Assembly (NCBI GenBank): GCA_045612885.1
Contig: JAZKZZ010000036.1
Coordinates: 1 to 5,036, forward strand
Direction: 5' to 3'
Length of the DNA: 5,036 nt
Origin: RGIG6178 sp045612885
GTDB taxonomy: Bacteria; Bacillota_I; Bacilli_A; RFN20; DUOF01
The notes beneath the pieces are model-generated. The model was not told the DNA's origin and did no database searches. It saw only the letters and a list, made by a program, of their open reading frames with translations. Shown in pieces: positions 1-5,036 of the stretch. Within the stretch, counting starts at the first letter, position 1. Each line of letters starts with the position of its first letter. A program made the translations under genes and the position numbers.

Positions 1-2774
1 TAGCTATGGTTAACAATGTTAGTAGTGCAGATGTGGAAACTATTTTAAATAAGGTATTATCAATAAAGATATTATCTAAATCTATGCCAGGAATAGTAGA
101 AGGATTATTAGATGATTACGGATTAACTTCTTCATTAACTGAAAACGATAATAGTGAATTTGTTAAGTTAATAATAGATGTTGTAGATTTAGCACATTCA
201 TTGGAAGTTGCAAAATTGGAAGATATTAGTGAAGGAAATATATTTGATAATGTAGTTAATATTTTGTATAAAAATGGAACAATTAAAGAACCAAGCAAAA
301 AGGCTCTTACTAAATTACTATGTGATATAAATTCATCAAGAGTATTTAGTGAAGTATTAGTGGTACAATTAAATAAAATTTTAGAAGATACTGGAGTTAA
401 TCTAAACTCTCAAATGATAGTTAATGTTAAGACTGAAGCAGATTGGGAGAAAGAATTGTTAGTACTAGATAATATTGTTACTTTATATCAAGATTATAAT
501 GAGGATAATACTATTGATTTCTTAACTGCTAGTGAATTAATAGATAATTTAAAGAATACTAAAGCCATGATTTTAGCATTCCCAATAGCATATCAAACAT
601 TATTCCCTGAAATAGGAATAGAGATAGATTCTAGTAAGATTGAATATATCGATTATAGTAAAGAAAATGCTGATGAGGCTGAAGTTAATTTCTATAATTA
701 TTGGAAGAATGAATTAGTTCATCTTGAAAAAATTAGTGATGAATTAGCAAAACTTAAGATTAGTTCAATTAGTGATGTTAGTTTAGATTTATTAGAAATC
801 GATAGTAATGTTACTTCACTGTCTGTAATTATAAGTGAAATGTTTACTTCAAATTTATTAAAGGATGGAGTTACTACTTTCTTGAATGATAATTTATCAT
901 CTTTAGTTTCAGAATATGGAATTACCTTAAGCCCTAATGCGATATCTAATGTGAATAATGTTGTTAATACAACTCCATATTATATAGTAATTGATAATGA
1001 AGAAGTTGAAATTAATCTAATAGATAATGAATATTATATTGGAGGAACAAAAGTAACAATTACTAATAATGTTGTCACATATAACTCTAATGAATATCAA
1101 TTAAATGCTAATACTTTAGCTAGAGTATGGGAGCATGATTTAACTAATATGGCTAATATAGTTAACGTTATTAAGACTGGAGAATATAGTGAAAAAGAAA
1201 ATTTATCAATTCTTTTAAATTCGCTTGATGAAATGTATTTATTAAGAGAAGACAAAAATGATTTATTATTATATGCAATAGAGCAATTGAATGTATTACC
1301 TAGTGATGAATTAGAATCTGTTAAGGATAATAAAGAGAATATAGTATTTAGTGAAGAAAAAGAAATACTATTAAATGTAATTGATCATTATGAATTGCTA
1401 TCTGAAATGGATGTTGATTTTGCTAGCATGAGTGATCAAGAAATTGAGGACTTATCAACAGTATTAGATAATGTTTTAGATTCAAAGATATTTGGAAATT
1501 ATGTTGCCAGCACAATTGTGGATTTAGCAAATGATGATAGTGTAGGTATTCCATTAACTATAGATTTAGTTAATAATGCTACAAGTTGGGAAAGCGACTT
1601 GCAATTAATGAAAAAAGCATTAAATATGAATTCTACAGAATTTAATAAAGCTAATATTGAAGAAATATTAGTAGGAATAAAAACATCTACATTATTAGGT
1701 CCTATTAAAGAAGATATCTTATTAGACACTGTAAGTAGAATAAATATTGAGGGAGTTAATTTGAATACTTCTTTAACTAGTGAACAAATTAATTATGATG
1801 ATGAAATGAATGCTATTCTTGTAGCTGCTGATAATTTAGATCTTATAGAAGAACTTTCTAAAGATTCATTTGATCTACAAGAAACAATTGGTCAAGAATC
1901 TACTTTAGAGTCACTTGCAGAGGTATTACAATCTAGTTTAAAATCTAAGATAATGTCAGATAGTGTTAGTGAAACTTTAGCTACTGTACTACAAAATAAC
2001 GATATCAATCATGATAGTGGATCTATAGATGATTTGGAAGCTACTATTAAAGCGGTAAGTGATTGGAAGGGCGAATTGGTAGTTGTTAATACATTAATTA
2101 ATGTTAGTAACAAAAATCAATTAACTTCAAACTTGTTTACAACATTAGAGAATAGTGAATTATTAGGAGCATGTAAGGCTAACTTAATGATTAAGATTGT
2201 AAAATCAGTTAATGATAGAGATTTAGTTGTTCCTACAGTATTAGATTTAAAAGGAACAGATAATAGCTATGCTCAATATCTAGTAGAAAAAGAATTATTA
2301 CTTAAAGTTATAGAATTAGATGGAATTGATACTAGTGATATAACTGATGCTAACAAAAATAATATTGCTTCTGTTTTAGATTCTATGAAAGCAAGTGTTA
2401 TTTTTGAAAAGAAATATAACAAGTTAATTGATACTATGGCAGAGCAAATCACCGCTAAAGAAGAATCAATTAGTATCGTTAGTGACCGCAAGAATATTGA
2501 ATGGGACGAAGAAATTGAAATCTTATTAAATATCAAAGATACTGTAGATGATTTAGATACAGTTAATATCACTGATCCTAGTGCTCCAATTAAGATTGCA
2601 ACTATACTTGATATGGTTGATAGTAGTTCGTTAGTTACTGATGATAGTAGTACAAGTATTGCTAAATCAATTGTAAGAAGATGGACAGGAGATCCTAATG
2701 CGACTATCTCTAATGAAGGAACTTGGAAATCAACATTCGAAGATAAAATTGCAGAAATTAAACAAGGAGTATAG
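1..2774 (+). CDS. Large helical repeat protein of unknown function, 3' part (5' end outside window)
   Basis: I do not recognise this family. The frame is open to the left edge (GCT at 3-5 precedes the ATG at 6), no ribosome binding site is visible, and the first 45 residues already look like the second half of a repeat, so the true start is probably upstream. Residues below count the ATG at 6 as 1; 922 are visible. The chain is rich in Leu, Ile, Asn, Asp, Glu and Ser, has only two Cys (106, 723), and is predicted by eye to be mostly amphipathic helix. About ten degenerate units occur, each opening with a W-x-x-E-L-like helix (Trp at 147, 233, 375, 528, 687, 833, 907), followed by a helix of the type L-x-x-L-L-x-x-L-x-x-S-x-I. 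Residues 324-368 look beta-rich. I see no transmembrane segment, LPXTG signal or catalytic motif; the C-terminus is a short charged helix. A surface, scaffold or adhesin-like role is possible but unproven. It probably shares a transcript with pta. Confidence 0.85.
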   Translation, partial: AMVNNVSSADVETILNKVLSIKILSKSMPGIVEGLLDDYGLTSSLTENDNSEFVKLIIDVVDLAHSLEVAKLEDISEGNIFDNVVNILYKNGTIKEPSKKALTKLLCDINSSRVFSEVLVVQLNKILEDTGVNLNSQMIVNVKTEADWEKELLVLDNIVTLYQDYNEDNTIDFLTASELIDNLKNTKAMILAFPIAYQTLFPEIGIEIDSSKIEYIDYSKENADEAEVNFYNYWKNELVHLEKISDELAKLKISSISDVSLDLLEIDSNVTSLSVIISEMFTSNLLKDGVTTFLNDNLSSLVSEYGITLSPNAISNVNNVVNTTPYYIVIDNEEVEINLIDNEYYIGGTKVTITNNVVTYNSNEYQLNANTLARVWEHDLTNMANIVNVIKTGEYSEKENLSILLNSLDEMYLLREDKNDLLLYAIEQLNVLPSDELESVKDNKENIVFSEEKEILLNVIDHYELLSEMDVDFASMSDQEIEDLSTVLDNVLDSKIFGNYVASTIVDLANDDSVGIPLTIDLVNNATSWESDLQLMKKALNMNSTEFNKANIEEILVGIKTSTLLGPIKEDILLDTVSRINIEGVNLNTSLTSEQINYDDEMNAILVAADNLDLIEELSKDSFDLQETIGQESTLESLAEVLQSSLKSKIMSDSVSETLATVLQNNDINHDSGSIDDLEATIKAVSDWKGELVVVNTLINVSNKNQLTSNLFTTLENSELLGACKANLMIKIVKSVNDRDLVVPTVLDLKGTDNSYAQYLVEKELLLKVIELDGIDTSDITDANKNNIASVLDSMKASVIFEKKYNKLIDTMAEQITAKEESISIVSDRKNIEWDEEIEILLNIKDTVDDLDTVNITDPSAPIKIATILDMVDSSSLVTDDSSTSIAKSIVRRWTGDPNATISNEGTWKSTFEDKIAEIKQGV
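150..2774 (+). repeat. Array of about ten degenerate protein repeat units within the large CDS
   Basis: Aligning the protein with itself by eye gives unit-opening anchors at residues 49, 147, 233, 375, 450, 528, 597, 687, 760, 833 and 907. Most spacings are 69-98 residues; the 233 to 375 step is 142 because of an inserted segment. The opening helix is W/Y/E/V-x-x-E-[LI]-x-x-[LI], as in DWEKELLVLDNI (146-157) and EWDEEIEILLNI (832-843). The second helix recurs as LTKLLCDINSSRVF (101), LSTVLDNVLDSKIF (483), LAEVLQSSLKSKIM (637), IASVLDSMKASVIF (787) and IATILDMVDSSSLV (864). Similarity is at protein level; I saw no long exact DNA repeat, so the duplications are old. Unit boundaries are approximate. 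Confidence 0.75.
2764..2769 (+). promoter_or_regulatory. Ribosome binding site of pta, inside the preceding gene
   Basis: AAGGAG lies seven bases before the ATG at 2777 and fixes that start. It is read as part of the last codons (Lys-Gln-Gly-Val) of the repeat protein, whose TAG stop at 2772-2774 falls between the site and the pta start. Ribosomes finishing the upstream gene would thus stop over the pta initiation region, which favours translational coupling. Confidence 0.85.
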
Positions 2775-2776
2775 TT

Positions 2777-3736
2777 ATGAATTTGGAAGTATTAAAACAA
2801 AAGTTAATTGGTCAAAATAAAAAAATTGCCTTTCCTGAGGGCGATGATATAAGAATATTAAAAGCTGCCTCTAGATTATATAAAGAGGAGGTAGCTTTAC
2901 CTATTCTTTTAGGAAATAGAGAAGAAATATTAAAAGTTGCAGAATCTAATAATGTGGATATTAAAGGGATTGAAATTGTAGACCCTTTAAATGACAGATT
3001 AGAGGAGTTTGCTTCTAAAATGGAAGTTATTAGAAAAGGTAAAAATACATTTGAACAATGCAAAGAATTATTAAAAGGTAGGAATTATTATGCAGTAATG
3101 ATGCTAGAACTAGATGAATGTGATGCTGTTTTAGGTGGTGCTACTTATTCTACCGCAGACACAGTTAGACCCGCACTTCAAATTATTAAAACTAAACCTA
3201 CAAGTAAGATAGTTTCTTCATGTTTTTTAATGCAAAAAGATGATGAAGCCTTAATTTTTGCGGATTGTGCAATAAATGTAGATCCAAGTAGTGAAGAATT
3301 AAAGGATATCGCCTGTGATAGCGCTTCAAGTGCTAGAGTATTTGGTATTGATCCAAAAGTGGCATTCTTAAGTTTTTCAAGCATGGGTAGTGCTAAACAT
3401 GAACATGTTTCAAAAGTACAAACTGCTGTTGAATTATTGAAACAACAAGGAGCTGATTTTGAGTTTGATGGAGAACTACAATTTGATGCTGCTTATGTTG
3501 AAAGCGTAGGTAAGCAAAAAGCTAAAGATAGTAAAGTGGCAGGATGCGCTAATGTATTTGTATTTCCTACATTAAATGCTGGAAATATAGGATACAAGAT
3601 TGCACAACGTTTAGGTGGATATGAAGCGTTAGGACCAATACTTCAAGGAATTAGAAAACCAATTAATGATTTAAGTAGAGGGTGTAATGAAGAAGATGTT
3701 TATAAAATGTCAATCATTACTTTATTACAAAAATAA
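2777..3736 (+). CDS. pta: Phosphate acetyltransferase
   Basis: Pta transfers the acetyl group between CoA and phosphate (acetyl-CoA + Pi to acetyl phosphate + CoA) in the cytoplasm, the step before ATP-forming acetate kinase in fermentation. The 319-residue product is full length for the short, single-domain bacterial Pta type. Visible family signatures are KIAFPEGDD (16-24), the GGATYSTADTVRPAL block (120-134) with Arg131, FVFPTLNAGNIGYKIAQRLGG (about 261-281), and NDLSRGC (297-303) with Ser300-Arg301, which correspond to active-site Ser/Arg residues known in this family. A phosphate butyryltransferase is the main alternative, but the VRPAL and NAGNIGYKIAQR blocks favour Pta. The start is set by AAGGAG seven bases upstream. 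It follows the repeat gene by two bases, and a terminator overlaps its stop. No acetate kinase gene is adjacent, so ackA must lie elsewhere if present. Confidence 0.96.
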   Translation: MNLEVLKQKLIGQNKKIAFPEGDDIRILKAASRLYKEEVALPILLGNREEILKVAESNNVDIKGIEIVDPLNDRLEEFASKMEVIRKGKNTFEQCKELLKGRNYYAVMMLELDECDAVLGGATYSTADTVRPALQIIKTKPTSKIVSSCFLMQKDDEALIFADCAINVDPSSEELKDIACDSASSARVFGIDPKVAFLSFSSMGSAKHEHVSKVQTAVELLKQQGADFEFDGELQFDAAYVESVGKQKAKDSKVAGCANVFVFPTLNAGNIGYKIAQRLGGYEALGPILQGIRKPINDLSRGCNEEDVYKMSIITLLQK

Positions 3737-3758
3737 CAGGATTTAATCCTGTTTTTTT
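3735..3758 (+). terminator. Rho-independent terminator of the repeat gene-pta unit
   Basis: A perfect 8-bp stem (AACAGGAT at 3735-3742 with ATCCTGTT at 3746-3753, three-base loop TTA) runs into a seven-T tract at 3752-3758. The left arm begins inside the pta TAA stop codon, so transcription ends almost immediately after the coding region. This separates pta from the downstream phosphatase gene. Confidence 0.88.
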
Positions 3759-3776
3759 ATTACTAATATTAGTGAT
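3759..3776 (+). repeat. Near-perfect 18-bp palindrome in the pta-HAD gap
   Basis: The sequence has a 12-bp perfect palindrome ACTAATATTAGT (3762-3773), which extends to 9-bp arms ATTACTAAT/ATTAGTGAT with one mismatch that would be a G-U pair in RNA. It begins directly after the terminator T-run and lies about 50 bases before the phosphatase ATG. It could be a repressor operator or a chance A+T-rich palindrome; no protein can be assigned to it. Confidence 0.4.
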
Positions 3777-3809
3777 TGTTTTATTTCTTTCCATATTTTG
3801 ATATATTAG

Positions 3810-3819
3810 AGGTGGTGAT
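3810..3819 (+). promoter_or_regulatory. Ribosome binding site of the HAD phosphatase gene
   Basis: AGGTGGTGAT lies six bases before the ATG at 3826. GGTGAT at 3814-3819 matches the 3' part of the consensus AGGAGGTGAT, with a second GGTG just before it. It supports the 3826 start. An extended -10-like TGATATATT at 3799-3807 is nearby, but it would start transcripts inside this site, so I do not call it as the promoter. Confidence 0.75.
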
Positions 3820-3825
3820 AATTAT

Positions 3826-4482
3826 ATGAAAACTATTGTCTTTGATTTTGATGGAACTTTAACTAAAAAAAGTCATGAAATCTGGTATAAAATGTGGAAA
3901 GCTATAGATGCTTTAGATGTTGACTATATGCTATATAAAAAATATAAAAATAACGAAATAGATTATATAGAGTGGTGTATAGAAATAGAAAAAGAATATA
4001 AAAAAAGAGGATTTAATCAAGAATTATTATTTAATCTTGCTGAGGGAATTGAATTAATGGATAATCTTGAAGAAACTCTAAAGATATTAAAAGAAAAGGG
4101 ATATAATTTGTACATTATAAGTGGTGGAGTAGATAAAGTTATACTAAATAAGTTAGGAGATTTAACTAAGTATTTTGAACAAATATATGCTTGTAAATTT
4201 GAATTTGATGACGATGGTATATTAAAGCAAATTGAACCTACTAAATATGATGATGAGGGAAAGAAGTTATTCATTGATGAGTATTGTAGTTCAAACAATA
4301 TTGATCCATCTAATATAATCTTTATAGGTAATGGTGATAATGATGAATATGTATATTTAAGTGGATGTAAGACTATATGTATCAATCCTAGTAAAAATAC
4401 ACATCATAGTAATAGTGATATTTGGCATGAAGTGATATTAGATACTACAAATATGCTAGATATATTAAATTTAATAAAATAA
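3826..4482 (+). CDS. HAD-superfamily phosphatase, phosphoserine phosphatase-like
   Basis: The 218-residue soluble protein carries the HAD motifs in order. Motif I is VFDFDGTLT with nucleophile Asp7 and acid/base Asp9; motif II is YIISGG with Ser99; the motif III lysine is probably Lys146 or Lys147; motif IV is IGNGDND (167-173). Residues about 15-85 form a helical C1-type cap between motifs I and II. The order and the SGG after motif II resemble the HAD-IB group (SerB-like enzymes), which remove phosphate from small metabolites through a phospho-aspartate. Motif IV has Asn169 where GDGxND enzymes have Asp, although Asp171 and Asp173 remain. The substrate cannot be read from sequence, so I give no serB symbol. 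The gene stands alone: a terminator precedes it and another hairpin follows the TAA directly. The start at 3826 has a good ribosome binding site, and the DFDGT motif is at the usual distance from the N-terminus. Confidence 0.88.
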   Translation: MKTIVFDFDGTLTKKSHEIWYKMWKAIDALDVDYMLYKKYKNNEIDYIEWCIEIEKEYKKRGFNQELLFNLAEGIELMDNLEETLKILKEKGYNLYIISGGVDKVILNKLGDLTKYFEQIYACKFEFDDDGILKQIEPTKYDDEGKKLFIDEYCSSNNIDPSNIIFIGNGDNDEYVYLSGCKTICINPSKNTHHSNSDIWHEVILDTTNMLDILNLIK

Positions 4483-4506
4483 AAAAGTGGCTAACAAGCC
4501 ACTTTT
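4483..4506. terminator. Bidirectional terminator shared by the HAD gene and tRNA-Lys
   Basis: A 10-bp inverted repeat, AAAAGTGGCT (4483-4492) and AGCCACTTTT (4497-4506), encloses the loop AACA and begins right after the phosphatase TAA. On the plus strand it ends in TTTT followed by AATTTT. On the minus strand, reading from the tRNA, it ends in a longer run of six T and then ATTTTATT. The same hairpin can therefore stop both converging genes, with the stronger T tract serving the tRNA. Confidence 0.9.
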
Positions 4507-4516
4507 AATTTTACAA

Positions 4517-4592
4517 TGGTGACTCCTACAGGATTCGAACCTGTGACCCATTGATTAAGAGTCAATTGCTCTACCAACTGAGCTAAGGAGCC
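4517..4592 (-). tRNA. tRNA-Lys, anticodon CTT
   Basis: The minus strand folds as a complete 76-base tRNA. The acceptor stem GGCTCCT pairs with AGGAGTC with one G-U pair. The D arm is GCTC-AGTTGGTA-GAGC. The anticodon stem ATTGA/TCAAT holds the loop CTCTTAA, giving anticodon CTT (plus-strand 4557-4559), which reads the lysine codon AAG. The T arm ACAGG-TTCGAAT-CCTGT has the standard TTCGA loop. The discriminator base is A and the CCA end is encoded (4517-4519). It is a single gene converging on the HAD gene, with its own promoter upstream and the shared hairpin downstream. Confidence 0.98.
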
Positions 4593-4604
4593 AACTGCCT
4601 TAAT

Positions 4605-4633
4605 ATCATATAATAAAAAACAATAAATATCAA
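4605..4633 (-). promoter_or_regulatory. Sigma-70/SigA-type promoter of tRNA-Lys
   Basis: On the minus strand TTGATA (plus coordinates 4628-4633) and TATGAT (4605-4610) are separated by exactly 17 bases. Each differs from consensus (TTGACA, TATAAT) at one position. Transcription would begin near 4598, leaving a leader of about six bases before the mature tRNA 5' end at 4592, which suits a stable-RNA promoter. Confidence 0.82.
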
Positions 4634-4639
4634 CAAGTT

Positions 4640-4668
4640 TTATTAAATTTAAGGGAAATTTTTATATT
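4640..4668 (+). promoter_or_regulatory. Possible promoter of the ABC transporter gene
   Basis: TATATT at 4663-4668 with TTATTA at 4640-4645 has 17-base spacing and would start transcripts near 4675, ahead of the ribosome binding site. The -35 match is poor, and such matches are common in A+T-rich DNA. A promoter is expected here because the upstream gene is a divergent tRNA, but this placement is tentative. Confidence 0.3.
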
Positions 4669-4687
4669 GTTGACTATTTATGTTAAT

Positions 4688-4694
4688 AGGTGAT
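4688..4694 (+). promoter_or_regulatory. Ribosome binding site of the ABC ATPase gene
   Basis: AGGTGAT sits four bases before the ATG at 4699. Another in-frame ATG at 4693-4695 overlaps this site and leaves too little spacing, and an in-frame TAG at 4687-4689 blocks anything longer. The site therefore favours 4699. Confidence 0.7.
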
Positions 4695-4698
4695 GACA

Positions 4699-5036
4699 AT
4701 GATTTCATTAACTAATGTAACTAAAAAATATAAAGATCAAATTATTTTTGATAATGCCAATTTAAAGATTGATAGATGCGGATTATATCTTGTAAGAGGG
4801 GATAATGGGATAGGTAAATCAACTTTATTAAATATTATAGGAGGATTTACTAGAGTAAAAGGAAAAGTTATTAATCAATATAAAAAGAACATGGGATATG
4901 TTTTTCAAAATAATTACTTAATAGAAGAATTAACTGTTAAAGATAATTTAAAAGCATTTAATATCCATGTTGAAGTATTAGATATTTATAAAATGAAAGA
5001 TAAAGTAAATGAATATGTTTGTAATCTTTCTAATGG
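4699..5036 (+). CDS. ABC transporter ATP-binding protein, 5' part (cut by window end)
   Basis: The visible 112 codons encode the N-terminal half of an ABC-type ATPase, which would power a membrane transporter from the cytoplasmic side. It begins MISLTNVTKKYKDQIIFDN, with Tyr11 in the usual adenine-stacking A-loop position. The Walker A motif is GDNGIGKST (34-42), and the Q-loop glutamine is Gln70 in VFQNNYL. The window ends at LSN plus two bases of the next codon (GG, so Gly), the start of the LSGGQ-type signature. Walker B and the H-loop lie beyond the edge. The close Walker A to Q-loop spacing suggests a compact exporter-type or LolD/MacB-like ATPase, but cargo and permease cannot be judged here. 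The alternative start at 4693 would add only two residues. Confidence 0.92.
   Translation, partial: MISLTNVTKKYKDQIIFDNANLKIDRCGLYLVRGDNGIGKSTLLNIIGGFTRVKGKVINQYKKNMGYVFQNNYLIEELTVKDNLKAFNIHVEVLDIYKMKDKVNEYVCNLSN

Noticed and set aside
2273..2572. Minus-strand open frame of 99 codons opposite the repeat gene
   Set aside because: It is opposite a strongly repetitive coding frame, has no recognisable domain, and its Ser/Ile/Leu-rich composition is what antisense reading of A+T-rich coding DNA gives. The same applies to minus-strand frames at 116-298, 1499-1729, 2812-3063 and 3178-3384.
4017..4385. Minus-strand open frame of 122 codons opposite the HAD gene
   Set aside because: The plus strand carries all HAD motifs in order with a good ribosome binding site; the antisense product shows no family features.
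1..4482. Possible Mycoplasma-type code with TGA as tryptophan
   Set aside because: Every Trp in the three visible plus-strand genes is TGG and no in-frame TGA is needed; the stops used are TAG, TAA and TAA.
4670..4675. TTGACT as the -35 box of the ABC gene
   Set aside because: At 16-18 bases spacing the -10 region would fall on the ribosome binding site and start codon (around ATGACA), with no good match.
4693..4695. Upstream in-frame ATG as the start of the ABC gene
   Set aside because: It overlaps the AGGTGAT ribosome binding site, leaving too little spacing; the ATG at 4699 is better placed.
1..5036. CRISPR array, insertion sequence or transposon ends
   Set aside because: I saw no evenly spaced exact repeats, no transposase coding region and no terminal inverted repeats with target duplications. 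The only repeats are degenerate protein-level units.

Overview
The window is strongly A+T-rich DNA with A/T-ending codons, G-rich Shine-Dalgarno sites close to ATG starts, short hairpin/T-run terminators and a tRNA gene with an encoded CCA end. This suggests a low-GC Firmicute or a Mollicutes-related lineage (for example an Erysipelotrichia-like or uncultured gut 'Tenericutes' genome). Every tryptophan in the predicted proteins is TGG and no gene needs TGA as a sense codon, so the standard stop set is assumed. The taxonomic call is inference from composition and gene style only.

Layout. Positions 1-2774 (+) hold the 3' part of a very large gene of unrecognised family. Its product here is an acidic, mostly helical chain of about ten degenerate units of roughly 70-100 residues, with no visible membrane segment or cell-wall sorting signal. 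Two bases after its stop comes a complete phosphate acetyltransferase gene (pta, 2777-3736, +), whose ribosome binding site lies inside the last codons of the repeat gene. The two are therefore probably co-transcribed and perhaps translationally coupled. A terminator overlaps the pta stop codon. After an 89-base gap containing a near-perfect palindrome comes a HAD-superfamily phosphatase of the phosphoserine-phosphatase-like type (3826-4482, +).

The HAD gene and a tRNA-Lys(CTT) gene (4517-4592, -) converge on one hairpin that can terminate transcription in both directions. The tRNA has a strong, well-spaced promoter at 4605-4633 on the minus strand. Diverging from it is the start of an ABC transporter ATPase gene (4699 onward, +), which the window cuts just inside its signature motif.

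Functionally, Pta interconverts acetyl-CoA and acetyl phosphate, as expected in a fermentative organism; no acetate kinase gene is next to it. The HAD, tRNA and ABC genes look like separate transcription units with no evident shared pathway. The unusual part is the repeat protein: its family is not recognised, it shows a clear internal repeat grammar with an alternating Trp/non-Trp pattern and one beta-rich insertion, and it is tightly joined to a central-metabolism gene.
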